Source: Hyposmocoma kahamanoa
Taxonomy: Eukaryota > Arthropoda > Insecta > Lepidoptera > Cosmopterigidae
Assembly: GCF_003589595.1 (NCBI RefSeq)
Contig: NW_020653855.1
Location: 1,941,441-2,005,440 of the forward strand
DNA length: 64,000 bases
Direction: 5' to 3'
In this document: positions 48,401-54,393 of the stretch, piece by piece
How the letters are laid out: every line of letters starts with the position of its first letter
Position numbering within the stretch: the stretch's first letter is position 1
Translations under genes and position numbers: made by a program
The notes under the pieces: model-generated
Told to the model about the DNA's origin: nothing
The model's database searches: none
The model's input: the letters and a program-made list of their open reading frames with translations, nothing else

Positions 48401-48957
48401 TACTAACCCATTCAACCGAAAAATTTGATCGATTTGCAGTCTTAACAACGCTAACGCGGTTTCATGGCATGTTGTCATTTGTTTTGCTAAATTATACACA
48501 TTAGAACTTTTTTAAACAAGGAAAACTGTGTTATTGTAGACACCTGGATAAGTAAAAATGTATATTTCAGTAAGAAATGGATGAAAACATAACTTATTTC
48601 GTGCAAAAACCGTTAGTTTTTTGGCGAATATTACCAAAGATATATTCTTAAAAAAACTAACACTGATGTGTTTACGCAAACTCGGTAGGTACTAACGAGT
48701 TGCGCTGTTTAAAATTATGATAATATTCGCAAAATCACTGAAAGAAATTTGGGTGTGTCTCGCGAGTATGAAAGAGCTGAGAAGCGTAAACAATAAGATC
48801 GACACCGCACATGTAAACTAGCAAAACACGTTAACACTATGAGCTTATACAAACTAACGCTATAAAACAGTGTATAGAAATAAATGAATGCTATAATTGA
48901 CTCACCAATTGTCGTAAAACACAGTAAAATAGTTAAAAACTCGAAATTAAACGCCAT
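24290..48957 (-). CDS. Lac: lachesin, GPI-anchored Ig-domain adhesion protein (complete, 9 exons)
   Basis: Spliced gene. Coding exons on the minus strand are 48957-48906, 46846-46728, 41427-41305, 39285-39129, 34509-34410, 32385-32229, 30798-30692, 27105-26966 and 24420-24290. All introns are GT/AG and phases join without a break: 1086 nt, 361 residues plus stop. Residues 1-17 are a hydrophobic signal peptide. Three Ig domains follow, with cysteine pairs 45/112, 156/203 and 246/302, core tryptophans 57, 168 and 258, and the DxGxYxC type motif in domains 1 and 2. The tail has a CPPAC motif (325-329), small residues near 335-339 (possible omega site) and a hydrophobic end 347-359, which fits a GPI anchor. 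Lachesin is a homophilic surface molecule of neurons and septate junctions. Length and order match the family. The ATG at 48957 is the first in frame; the codon that could extend it upstream is GTG. Other IgLON-like proteins are less likely because of the CPPACGQ tail. Confidence 0.92.
24525..24620 (-). repeat. LINE tail fragment, minus strand
   Basis: The last ~95 bp of the 8811-type LINE (tgatggaaagtgacgattag type, then taaataatgcctattcact), about 105 bp upstream of lachesin exon 9. Confidence 0.55.
24765..25415 (+). repeat. dispersed repeat J, long copy
   Basis: aaacacaaataggagacata, then cgcactgctattacaatagt mirrored by actattgtattaacagtgcg near 25106-25130, and tttcacaatctatcgataaa. The mirrored segment may be an inserted element. 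Lachesin intron 8. Confidence 0.5.
25704..25989. mobile_element. 286-bp hAT-like MITE with 8-bp TSD
   Basis: Inverted ends cattgacttacaaataaatg / cgtccatataattgtaagtcaatg type; flanked by the exact 8-mer tggcaata (25696-25703 and 25990-25997). Eight-bp duplications fit hAT. Lachesin intron 8. Confidence 0.8.
26622..26860 (+). repeat. family C repeat
   Basis: T-run, tgacgggacgaacaag, gcactaacactgcgcccgtc, ... caaggagctctactgctact. Lachesin intron 8, about 105 bp downstream of exon 8. Confidence 0.65.
26966..27105 (-). CDS. Lac: lachesin exon 8: second half of Ig3
   Basis: Residues 272-318 plus one base, with [10 protein letters not shown] and [13 protein letters not shown] (cysteine 302). 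Acceptor is ccccag behind an A/T stretch with a weak pyrimidine tract; a LINE fragment begins about 40 bp upstream of it. Donor GTATGT. Confidence 0.92.
27142..27960 (-). pseudogene. LINE endonuclease fragment (Jockey/R1-like), frameshifted
   Basis: Minus-strand reading gives [14 protein letters not shown], then [29 protein letters not shown] (AP-endonuclease block; the usual GDFNAHH is altered) and, in another frame, [20 protein letters not shown] plus [12 protein letters not shown]. These are the DNA-nicking domain of a non-LTR retrotransposon. Frameshifts near 27440 and 27700 show decay. No reverse transcriptase follows. It lies in lachesin intron 7 and ends about 40 bp from the exon 8 acceptor. 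Confidence 0.8.
28160..28330 (+). repeat. dispersed repeat H (shared with 63770)
   Basis: aatccgagactatatggatg, caccaagtccgattagaatg, tgacatttcggaccgtcatt tctcggattcggaac. Lachesin intron 7, just left of the assembly gap. Confidence 0.5.
28786..28885. other. assembly gap of 100 N
   Basis: A run of exactly 100 unknown bases in lachesin intron 7. The round number suggests a scaffolding gap of unknown true length. It lies directly beside the mariner terminus. Confidence 0.99.
28894..30176 (-). mobile_element. mariner element, apparently complete
   Basis: About 1.28 kb bounded by inverted repeats starting ggggttaaagtatgaaattg (left end, plus strand) and its reverse complement at the right end, flanked by TA on both sides. 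It carries one transposase frame (29988-28969) without stops. The element sits in lachesin intron 7, on the same strand as the host gene. Its left end is 8 bp from the assembly gap, so the gap may reflect a collapsed repeat. Confidence 0.93.
28969..29988 (-). CDS. mariner transposase, intact DD34D
   Basis: 339 residues, close to the usual 340-350 for mariner. It cuts and pastes its own element at TA sites. N-terminal HTH region (about 5-110), linker motif WVPHDL, then catalytic blocks [22 protein letters not shown] and [13 protein letters not shown]. The second and third catalytic aspartates are separated by exactly 34 residues. The overall sequence, including VMVTVWWS and the FYRKGIN-type C-terminus, resembles the cecropia subfamily (the group of Hsmar1/SETMAR). 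Start ATG GAT ACT; no frameshift or stop, so it is young or recently active. It lies in an intron of lachesin, 115 bp from the assembly gap. Confidence 0.95.
   Translation of the reverse strand: MDTAKIRVIFEYEFQRGTNAAETARNINAAFGEGSTNERTVRFWFKRFRDGNFDLKNDPRGRPPTQVNNDELREIVEADPSQTTQELAAWFNVTLPTILTHLRQINKIKKYEKWVPHDLTDLQKETRVETCVALLNRYRNEGILDRIVTCDEKWILYDNRKRKMQWLTPGQMPQQCPKAKLTNKKVMVTVWWSQHGVIHYSFLRSGQAITADVYCAELRTMLTKLAVKQPRLMNRSSPLLLHDNARPHTARETILTLQELQLETIRHPPYSPDLAPTDYHFFRDLDNYLRDKKFSSQEAVQNAFTQFVQSRSSEFYRKGINNLPIRWQQCIDNNGNYFD
30207..30624. repeat. family K TIR repeat hosting a fold-back insert, near exon 7
   Basis: Ends ctaaaatgcggttaagtgac aaa and ttttgtcactaagccgcgtt atag are inverted. 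Body halves 30207-30362 and 30566-30624 flank the family D insert. Other copies at 16396 and 49700. Confidence 0.6.
30376..30552. repeat. family D fold-back form with 13-bp flanking duplication
   Basis: Left arm ggaaatgaaactatttttcc ggatttaaatcgcgtatatt; right arm is its inverse (30512-30552), with the ctgtaaagggcccgaaacg core between. Flanked by the exact 13-mer caatttcattatt (30363-30375 and 30553-30565). Inserted in a TIR repeat (30207-30624), lachesin intron 7. Confidence 0.65.
30692..30798 (-). CDS. Lac: lachesin exon 7: first half of Ig3
   Basis: Residues 237-271 plus two bases. Contains cysteine 246 ([12 protein letters not shown]) and tryptophan 258 (ITWLKDE). Acceptor ttccag, donor GTCAGT. 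Flanked by a nested repeat cluster (30207-30624) about 70 bp into the next intron. Confidence 0.91.
31190..31425 (+). repeat. family C repeat, diverged
   Basis: aattgcagtgccactgaaag, aagatctgaggggcactgtc, ... ttactccttggcagcagaaa. Lachesin intron 6. Confidence 0.6.
31458..31881. mobile_element. MITE with ~33-bp inverted ends in lachesin intron 6
   Basis: catcgagtatataaccagaa atagagacgaaat at the left and its reverse complement (with cata for tata) at 31849-31881. No transposase remnant seen. Confidence 0.65.
31930..32217 (+). repeat. family C repeat ending 11 bp from exon 6 donor
   Basis: T-run at 31930, gacaagacgaatatgtcgtg, ... aataggtaaggtggcagtac, ctctactgttg. The end lies within about 11 bp of the lachesin exon 6 splice donor (32228). 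Confidence 0.7.
32229..32385 (-). CDS. Lac: lachesin exon 6: end of Ig2 and linker
   Basis: Residues 184-236, with [15 protein letters not shown] (cysteine 203) and the proline-rich linker [10 protein letters not shown]. Acceptor is a T-run ending cag, donor is the non-optimal GTATAG. A SINE-like repeat ends only about 11 bp beyond this donor. Confidence 0.92.
32423..32890 (+). repeat. SINE A copy split by repeat M
   Basis: Head start at 32423-32467 (tgtggccgaacggttacgat) and remainder at 32713-32890 (gattcgattcctgcgctggg ... gtgtgtgcattattattatt), separated by repeat M. Lachesin intron 5. Confidence 0.7.
32468..32712 (+). repeat. dispersed repeat M, inserted in SINE A
   Basis: Uninterrupted copy of the 62192 repeat (cagcttgattttgattgcct ... 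gaatcaaaatcagg), sitting between the two halves of a SINE A copy. Lachesin intron 5. Confidence 0.65.
33245..33455 (+). repeat. SINE A copy
   Basis: Plus-strand copy: gcctccgcggccgaacggtt, ggtcgattcc, ... tgcggggctatgttgagtgt, and a (ttta)n tail. Lachesin intron 5. Confidence 0.8.
34065..34378 (+). repeat. family C repeat ending 32 bp from exon 5 donor
   Basis: Near full length: T-run, atcaagtgacgggacgaaca, cagtgccacgcagagcttta, ... ggagctctactgctaatgca. Lachesin intron 5, just beside the exon 5 donor. Confidence 0.72.
34410..34509 (-). CDS. Lac: lachesin exon 5: first half of Ig2
   Basis: Residues 151-183 plus two bases. Cysteine 156 (QMECYAGG) and tryptophan 168 (KISWRREN) are present. 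Acceptor tcttttag, donor GTAATA. A SINE-like repeat ends about 32 bp into the following intron. Confidence 0.9.
34689..35430 (+). mobile_element. 5'-truncated LINE with C-terminal RT ORF and 3' UTR
   Basis: An open frame (34727-35203) reads [20 protein letters not shown], then [13 protein letters not shown] and a basic C-terminus ending DDKNPW. This is the C-terminal RT region of a CR1/Jockey-type LINE. A 3' UTR with AATAAAG follows and ends in short gaattt repeats (about 35410-35428), as in many lepidopteran LINEs. It is inserted in an older short-TIR repeat whose halves flank it (34578-34688 and 35431-35490). Intron 4 of lachesin, antisense. Confidence 0.85.
36310..37200 (+). pseudogene. 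Ty3/Gypsy gag relic
   Basis: [18 protein letters not shown] can be read near 36312. After several stops a longer frame (36632-36949) reads [18 protein letters not shown], then [20 protein letters not shown] and [11 protein letters not shown], the typical capsid C-terminus of insect Gypsy gag. It then runs into an R-rich stretch (near 36960-37050). Stops and missing pol show decay. Sequence at about 35480-35700 could be the left LTR and leader, but no second LTR was found. Lachesin intron 4, antisense. Confidence 0.7.
37205..37385 (-). repeat. SINE B copy
   Basis: The reverse complement carries a tRNA-like head (37225-37315; ggttcgaatccgaccgg, ggcttagttggtatagcg) and the tgcttgcgtcgtgtctttgt body start. 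It directly follows the Gypsy gag relic. Confidence 0.65.
37712..37873. mobile_element. truncated, diverged copy of the hAT-like MITE
   Basis: gcaagcaaaattagacagta ... gtagtgacatgtaacg type sequence reversed, ending gtaggtcaatg. Lachesin intron 4. Confidence 0.55.
38120..38275 (+). pseudogene. LINE ORF2 C-terminal tail fragment
   Basis: Reads [20 protein letters not shown], then [20 protein letters not shown] before a stop. This resembles the basic C-terminal tail (DDI...AG..WM.LAQDR..W) of RTE/CR1-type ORF2 proteins. Short, single block, lachesin intron 4. Confidence 0.6.
39129..39285 (-). CDS. Lac: lachesin exon 4: end of Ig1, start of Ig2
   Basis: Residues 99-150 plus one base. [11 protein letters not shown] holds the second Ig1 cysteine (112). 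The linker [12 protein letters not shown] is typical of the Ig1-Ig2 joint. Donor is GTGAGT. A shifted donor 5 nt further (GTATAT) would break the phase. Confidence 0.9.
39425..39850 (+). pseudogene. LINE C-terminal fragment (same family as 8811)
   Basis: Reads [20 protein letters not shown], then [19 protein letters not shown] and, frameshifted, FASTF and FSRRE. The 3' tail (tcaccatcactttccatcag type, 39745-39780) is shared with tails at 24525, 55500 and 56655. Antisense in lachesin intron 3. Confidence 0.7.
39989..40214 (+). repeat. SINE A copy, full length
   Basis: Plus-strand copy with an intact head (ctccgtggccgaacggttac, ggttcgattcccgg), body and (ttta)n tail at 40192-40214. Lachesin intron 3. 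Confidence 0.82.
40565..40800 (+). repeat. dispersed repeat I with short telomere-like string
   Basis: gggttgcctatccgtagtcg ... aataacgtttggtcgaaatt ... cccaacttaacctaacctaa ... cctgaaagaacgactgtttc. A second copy is at 54742-54955. Lachesin intron 3. Confidence 0.55.
41305..41427 (-). CDS. Lac: lachesin exon 3: middle of Ig1
   Basis: 41 codons, residues 58-98 (starts VKYDRMK, ends ATYTLS). Acceptor atttccag, donor GTAAGT. Contains the [10 protein letters not shown] strand pair typical of lachesin-family Ig1 domains. Phase 0 on both sides. Confidence 0.9.
42686..42804. repeat. family D fold-back form
   Basis: ggaaatgaaactgtttttcc ... and its inverse gatttaaatccggaaaaata gtttcatttcc, followed by tatgtgtaacaatcgcgaac. 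The core is lost. Lachesin intron 2. Confidence 0.55.
42842..43057. mobile_element. GC-rich fold-back MITE
   Basis: Inverted ends agggctcgttcagagtg / cactctgaataaggcct, followed inside by cgcgggcgcggcggcgggtg and gcacccgcgcccgccgccac. A strong hairpin about 216 bp long, much richer in CpG than its surroundings. Lachesin intron 2. Confidence 0.65.
43385..43560 (-). repeat. family C repeat, minus strand
   Basis: Starts at the common end (agtagcagtagagcttcttg) and runs to cacatgtg; the rest is missing. Lachesin intron 2. Confidence 0.55.
43650..43805 (-). repeat. family C repeat, minus strand
   Basis: agtagcggtagagcacctta ... gtcagcattactgtgttccg ... cacatgggacttgtcaacta, cut at gcgcagtag. Confidence 0.55.
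44276..44495 (-). repeat. SINE A copy, full length
   Basis: Minus-strand copy with (att)n tail at 44277-44296 and head ending at 44495. Lachesin intron 2. Confidence 0.8.
44565..44835 (+). repeat. family C repeat
   Basis: ataccaagtgaagggacgaa, cgcctgatggtaagcgacac, with a deletion in the middle, and end caaggagctctactgcttct. Lachesin intron 2. Confidence 0.65.
45079..45930 (+). pseudogene. RTE-type LINE reverse transcriptase fragment
   Basis: Reads [36 protein letters not shown] (RT motif), then [13 protein letters not shown], which is the catalytic FADD box, and a thumb region [13 protein letters not shown]. The frame stops at 45584 and continues in another frame as [18 protein letters not shown] and MRVQDALVL to about 45930. 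5'-truncated, frameshifted, antisense to lachesin in intron 2. The clade call (RTE/BovB-like) rests on these motifs. Confidence 0.85.
46334..46484. mobile_element. palindromic MITE F, copy 2
   Basis: gggtcgtattctagaactct ... agagttctagaatacgactc. In lachesin intron 2, about 240 bp downstream of exon 2. Confidence 0.7.
46728..46846 (-). CDS. Lac: lachesin exon 2: first half of Ig1
   Basis: Residues 18-57. Acceptor is a T/G-rich tract ending gacag, donor is GTAAGA. Contains TPTISHIT, the first cysteine (DLDCSV) and the core tryptophan PVLW of a V-like Ig domain. Phase 1 in, phase 0 out. Confidence 0.9.
47556..47715. repeat. family D fold-back form
   Basis: ggaaatgaaacaatttttct ... and inverse arm gatttaaatccagaaaaata gtttcatttcc, then tgtgtaacaatcttgaaaac. 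Lachesin intron 1. Confidence 0.55.
47712..47888 (-). repeat. SINE A copy, diverged
   Basis: Minus-strand copy with deletions in the head (tggcccaggaatcaaattag, then atggtaaatgttcggccaca). Lachesin intron 1. Confidence 0.6.
47903..48080 (-). repeat. family C repeat, minus strand
   Basis: gcatgggacttgtcgactta ... gcagtggcagtgcccctcag ... gttcgtcccatcacttgata and an A-run. Lachesin intron 1. Confidence 0.65.
48906..48957 (-). CDS. Lac: lachesin exon 1: start and signal peptide
   Basis: Encodes [17 protein letters not shown] plus the first base of a split codon, followed by the donor GTGAGT. The stretch is a typical cleavable signal peptide. A cag/ag sequence 20-30 nt upstream of the ATG could be the acceptor of a 5' UTR intron, but no UTR exon can be recognised. 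Confidence 0.88.
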
Positions 48958-49699
48958 GATGAAATAGAGTGCACCGCCACACCTCACTGCAATCTTTACT
49001 GATCTAATTTCAATCGTTCATTTCAATTAGTCGAATGACATTGAGCGAATGGAAAGGTCTATCAAAATGGTGTTGCTATTTAAGAAATTAGAATTCCTTA
49101 CATTTGTCGACGAGTCGTTGATCAAAAATTCATTAAAAACTGTTTTTCGAAGGATGTTTATACAAATTAATACTGTAATAATATATCTCGGATAACTTTT
49201 TTATAGAAAAAATCGACCTCATTCATCCCCTAGTTTGCCAACACAATGAAACATTTTCTTCAAATTTGGATAATAATAATTGCTCTTGATCACACTGAGG
49301 TATTGCCTTTCCAACAAAAAAGAATCGCGTAACATACGCACAAAAAATACAATCTAATTCAGAGCAATTTTGCTTTTTTGAAGTCAATTAAATACTCAAA
49401 ACACTAGGAGCAGACATAGATCACAAATATGGTACTTAAATCATAACATTCGACATTTCTCACTGCAAAGGTATATATTACATTACATTAATCGAATAAA
49501 AAAAGGAAAATATTGAATGAAAGTAAAATAAATTTTAGTTAATTTGCTTAGTTTTTACGATACCATGCAAATATGGCTACCCGTCAAACGTCAAAAAGGA
49601 ATGAATGAAACCGGACCACGCGAAGCTCAACCCCAAAGCCAAAGTGTACATATACAATGTTACCTAGTAACTCTTATTAGTTTGTGATGTTACCTATCG

Positions 49700-49882
49700 G
49701 TCATGCTTGAGATATCGTAAAAAAACATAAACCAATTTTAGAATTGAAATTGTTTATTGATATTTCAACTATGCATCGTTAGGGTAAGTTATTGTGTGTT
49801 AACTAATTTTAACTGTTTATGTAAGTAAGAGAATATTTAAAACGGTTATTCGACTACTTGTCACTTAGCCGCGTTTTAGGGT
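49700..49882. repeat. family K repeat, left end missing
   Basis: Body ttgatatttcaactatgcat and right end cttgtcacttagccgcgttt tag are seen. Intergenic. Confidence 0.5.
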
Positions 49883-50799
49883 TCATGAGTTTTTTAAACA
49901 TGTTTTGAAGTAAATCGCTGTCTTTGCGTAATATACTTTTGGGTTCTGAAAACAATTATTTAAAAATTGTGTGGCCAATAAAAAAAAGGAGATGCCAGTG
50001 CCATTTATTGATTAACGACGTCCATCTTCACGTATATGCAAAGCAAAATGGTAAAAGTAATCTAAGGTCATAAGAGCATATAGTTTCTCTGTTCTAAACG
50101 ATTATGTAACTATAATCTGTCGATAAAAATAGGAGCTAAAAGAGCGCGTCGCTTCTCTATGACGAAAATACAGCGTCCACGAAGTACTGCATTTTTTGTC
50201 TATAGTTGCCTGTTAGTAAATAGCGAACTTGATAGGCATGCTTATGTCAAATGTTCGAATGTTTTGAAATATTTTTTATGTAATCGATAAATTGAATCAA
50301 TGTGATCATAGTTTGTAAGTCAATGGATCATAGTGAAAAAAATAGAAAATTGGCAATTAATGTAAAAAATAGGCTTATGTATGGAACGTAATTCCATCCT
50401 TGGTTAGACTGGACGCAGCAGAGATTTTTTTTGCAAGTTTGTTTAGCGCAAGACGACATGTTTCGTGGAGTACTTGACGCGGTAAATTCGATAATGGTAA
50501 TGATAAAACATCGATTTGAAAGTAGTGTTTATAGTGCGACAATTGTTTTGTGCTTGTACCTTGACAGAGGGGATTGCCTATCGATGACGCCTCCAGTCCT
50601 ATATGCTCTAAGTCTGAGGTAAAAATGTTCACAGTCGACCCTCCGGCCAGAGACAACTAAATTCGCTATTTCCAAACGTTGTGTCTCGACCGTCTCTCTA
50701 TTACATTTTACATTTTTTTTTTCTTGGAAGCTATACCAATGAGAAGTAATTTCTGGTCTCAAATTACGGAATTTCCTGTACAGGAATACCATGTAGTAC

Positions 50800-50967
50800 T
50801 AAGTACTAAGAATACCAGGGTAACGATAACTCTGAGGGCATAACCCAAAACAAAACCAACAAAAAAGAAATGTTCGTTTCTTAAATTGACCCAAATCGGG
50901 AATCGAACCAGGAATCTTCTCATCAAGCACCCATGGTACTAACCGCTGTACCACCAAAGAGTATAAG
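50800..50967 (-). repeat. tRNA-derived SINE, separate family
   Basis: On the minus strand a tRNA-like head (50965-50890) has gtggtacagcggttagtacc and ggttcgattcccgat, followed by a T/G-rich body ending near 50800. Single copy seen in this window; intergenic between FAR and lachesin. Confidence 0.6.
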
Positions 50968-52083
50968 TACATCTCGTAATCTGAACCCAAACACGCGCCA
51001 CAGGCCAAGCCCGACCCTACCGCAGGTGGAGTACAGCGTACCATACCATGCCCTATATTACTTACTGTATTATATTAATTTACATAGTTTTAGTGGTACA
51101 AATTTTCATACTCTATTTCAACCCGTTTAAGATTTATTTTTGTGACAAAAAGTATCTATGGTCTCATCCCTCTCTTCACCAAAATTCTATCAATTTGCTT
51201 CACCAGTTTAGGCATGAAAACGTAACACAGAGAGTTGCTTTTACATTTATAATATTATTTAATTTGGATAAGCCCGACTTTTTTTTAATTTTGCTCGTGC
51301 ATTCTACGCGTAAAATGAAGGTCATATTCGTGAAATAAATTAGTGTTTTGTTTTGCAAGAACATAATATAAACGATTGTAAGTTGTAAGAATGCACTGTA
51401 TCGTCAAATCCATTAGTCGTACAAAAAAATGCAAATGGCCGATTTCGATTTTGTCTTTCCACTTAATGGTATTGCCAATATGCATTTGATATTAATAAAT
51501 TATTGCTGAGTCGCTTATAAATTTCTGTTAAGGCGTGTCACCGGAGGAGAAGCGGGACAGACTCTTTTGCAAGACAAAATGTTTTAGGTATTCACTTCTA
51601 AGTTTATAACGGTCTCTCAAAAAATATGCGGTACACCTATAACGTCCGAAGAATGTGCCAATGTGTTACATGATAGGGTGCTTTATCCAATCATAAACAG
51701 ACTAAAATAATTTTTTCAAGAATATCTAAACTTTGTACATAATTTTTATATGGAGATATTTCTCTTGAAATACTCCGAGTACTTGCAAAATTTTTGTTTT
51801 CAACTGAATATTTATCCCAAAACTTGAAAATTACGAAAAATTTGTGAAAATTCTAAATGAAACACAAAGTAAGTAAAATTTTTTTTATTCACATTATAAA
51901 ACAATATTTGCATACAATTCTACTTATCATAAACATAAATGTTTAATATATTTTGTTATTCTACTCAACACAATTCCACTGCCTATATTATACCTAAGTA
52001 TGGAGTAAGTGTACTCATTTTTCATCTTTGAAATCTACATGGGAGTAAAATAATAAAAAAATCAAGCCACTGCTGTTACCAAG

Positions 52084-52326
52084 TTTAAGGGTGCCGAAAG
52101 CGCCACGGTGGTGCTACATTAGCGTGTCTTATCCATCCTCCAAGGTCTATAGTGCTTCAGTAATTTGTAATTCACTAGTTGTGGCTACAATCGTGACACA
52201 CGTGTGTCACGACAGTGGCGCTGCAACTGCGCTCCCGAATATTGTATGAAAATTAGTAGTACAGCTGCAGCGCCACAGTGGCGCCACTACAGCGCTTCTA
52301 CAAGCGTCTAATTTAAAGGTGCCGTC
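52084..52326. mobile_element. MITE G, second copy
   Basis: gggtgccgaaagcgccacgg ... agtggcgccactacagcgct ... taatttaaaggtgccgtcc. Shares atattgtatgaaaatta with the other copy, in opposite orientation. Confidence 0.55.
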
Positions 52327-52482
52327 CTTGTCTGATATTACCGTTTCTAACAAGAAATCATTTGCAAAGATAAACAGTTCATATTTTTAATTAACTAGTT
52401 TAACAAATCCTGAAAACAAAATCAAAGATAAAAATATGTGTCAAAGCAATGAAACAAAAAACATAGAAAAAATTGAACATAG

Positions 52483-52612
52483 AAAATGAAACTACTTTTT
52501 CTGATCACGGCAGCCGTGACCATGGGACCATGGGAAGGCCCGAAACGTTAGTTTGTTTGAAAAAACAAATATAATATACTATTTAGACCCGAAAAAATAT
52601 TTCCATTTCTGA
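52483..52612 (+). repeat. family D repeat, diverged
   Basis: gaaaatgaaactactttttc, cagccgtgaccatgggacca, gaaggcccgaaacgttagtt, gaaaaaatatttccatttct. Intergenic. Confidence 0.5.
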
Positions 52613-53666
52613 AATTCTACATAGTTTTATTTACAGTAACGAAGACAATTAGTCTAATAATTGATATAATCCCAGTTTACAATTTTTGTTAAGTCGAACT
52701 TCGTCTGTCACAAGATAACGTGATTCGGTAAAACGTGATTCGGCGTATCGTGACTTGGCGTAACGGGAATAAGCTTTTTACCGTCACTACTCTTTCATTT
52801 AATTTTTGGAAATGGAACTCGGATACGGGACACATTTTATTTTTATCTAATCAAAGATTGAAAATGAATATAAATATCACAATTCAGTAAGATAAAAGTC
52901 TAAAGGCTAGAGACAAATTCAATATAAATTACCTGATAGAAGTTCTACACGCGAAACTTTGCTCGATTGTCAGAATGGAGCATTTCTTGCATCTATTTAT
53001 GACGTTACAATGTTGTTTTTTAGTTAACTTGCCGCGGTCCAAACTAATTGCGCGCGAGTAACTTTAGTCGAGTAATTTCTGTTTAATTTATTCAAACGGT
53101 GCACCTGACAATATCTCTACGTAATAATTATTTTGTCGATATTTATTCTATAATTATAAACCTATTTGAGCCACGTTCTGTACAATATTCTTTATTTTAT
53201 GCGTATATTTGTTCAAAATATTAATTTATTGTTTTGGTGCCAACATTTTTCTTAAATCTATGTCTATAAAAACATAGTAACATTTTTTCCGTCCTTGTTT
53301 TTAATTATCTAAGAAATAAAATGTCAATGTAATGTCAAAGGGTAGCCATCTGGAACATATCTTTGATTATCAAAATGTATAAGTAAAAGAATAAAACAGT
53401 GCAAACGATTATTGAAGTTTACATATTTTAATTACGAAAATTATATAAAAAACTGATTAGTTACATTTGGTATGTGTTGCAGAATTATTAAGAAAGTGTG
53501 TCGAAAGCGAATACCTGACCTACCATTTCCGGTTTTTAAACTTGTTTTTATGTTATTGCAACTTATGTTTTATTTTTACTTCCTTTAGGATGTAATAATT
53601 CCCGTCACCGTTTGTTTTGCCTACACCTTGGTATGCTATTAAAGAGCGATGATATATTAGTACTAA

Positions 53667-54061
53667 GGACACTTTCAAATTTGACGCTTATAAAAGTGCT
53701 ATAGTGGTGCTATTGTGGCACTGCAGCCGCGCCTCTATTAATTTTCATACAATACTCAGGGTCGTATTCTAGAACTCTACTCAATGCTCAAGTCAGGATT
53801 TGAGTATGGTTTAAAGCACTCGAAATCATTCTCAAGTCCCTGCCATTAGGGTCGTATTTCCAGTGCTTGTGTTTCCATTGCAATCCTGACTTGTACATCG
53901 AGTAGCGTTCTAGAATACGACCCTTAGAGACGCAGTTATATCGCAACTGTCGTGACATGCGGGCGTTACTTTTGTAGTTACAATTACTACAGGCGTGCGG
54001 CTTTCGAGTCACAGTGGCGCCACTGTAGCGCTTCTACAAGCTACTAATTTAAAGGCGCCCT
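53667..54061. mobile_element. MITE G with gene-like CpG-containing ends, split by MITE F
   Basis: Inverted ends ggacactttcaaatttgacg / ctactaatttaaaggcgccc, with gtggcgccactgtagcgctt inside. The second copy at 52084-52326 is uninterrupted but diverged. Confidence 0.6.
53759..53923. mobile_element. palindromic MITE F, copy 3, nested in MITE G
   Basis: gggtcgtattctagaactct ... cgttctagaatacgaccc. It splits the MITE at 53667-54061. Confidence 0.7.
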
Positions 54062-54302
54062 AAGGAGCTTTGCACCGAGCACAGTGCGAGATTATGGACT
54101 ATAACAGAATGAAAAACGTGTCAACACTCCCTTTTATCAATTTCCAAGTAGATATCTTGAGTGATTGTGACCGTCTCGGACGGCAAGAAAAATTCAAAAC
54201 TGTTTTCTTGTATTATTTTTGAAGTATGTATTTGAAACCTAGGCAGTTAACTGTTCTAGTTGTCTGACTTAATTGATTGTGAGTATATTATAATTTTGAT
54301 TT

Positions 54303-54393
54303 CTATTTAAAACATGAATAGAATATGGAATATAATATGTATACGGCCAATATACAAAACGCAATCTTCAGTGCTTGATGTAGATAGTACAGC
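54303..54393 (-). CDS. FAR terminal exon: C-terminal membrane segment and stop
   Basis: Acceptor tttattgcag, then G CTG TAC TAT CTA CAT. With the split codon this reads RLYYLHQALKIAFCILAVYI and LYSIFYSCFK, then TAG at 54305-54303. The phase fits the donor at 55324. The (K/R)LYYLH start followed by a hydrophobic helix is the usual FAR C-terminus. The frame is too short to stand out as an ORF. No convincing AATAAA was found close downstream. Confidence 0.85.

Larger units (their letters stand above)
49000..54300. other. intergenic DNA between lachesin 5' end and FAR 3' end
   Basis: Holds repeats (family K at 49700, a SINE at 50800, MITEs at 52084 and 53667) and unique AT-rich DNA. It should contain the lachesin promoter and the FAR 3' UTR, but no certain TATA, initiator or poly(A) site was recognised. 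Confidence 0.6.

Noticed and set aside
48955..48987. Upstream extension of lachesin by ten codons
   Set aside because: The frame is open but the upstream start would be GTG, not ATG; the ATG at 48957 gives a good signal peptide.
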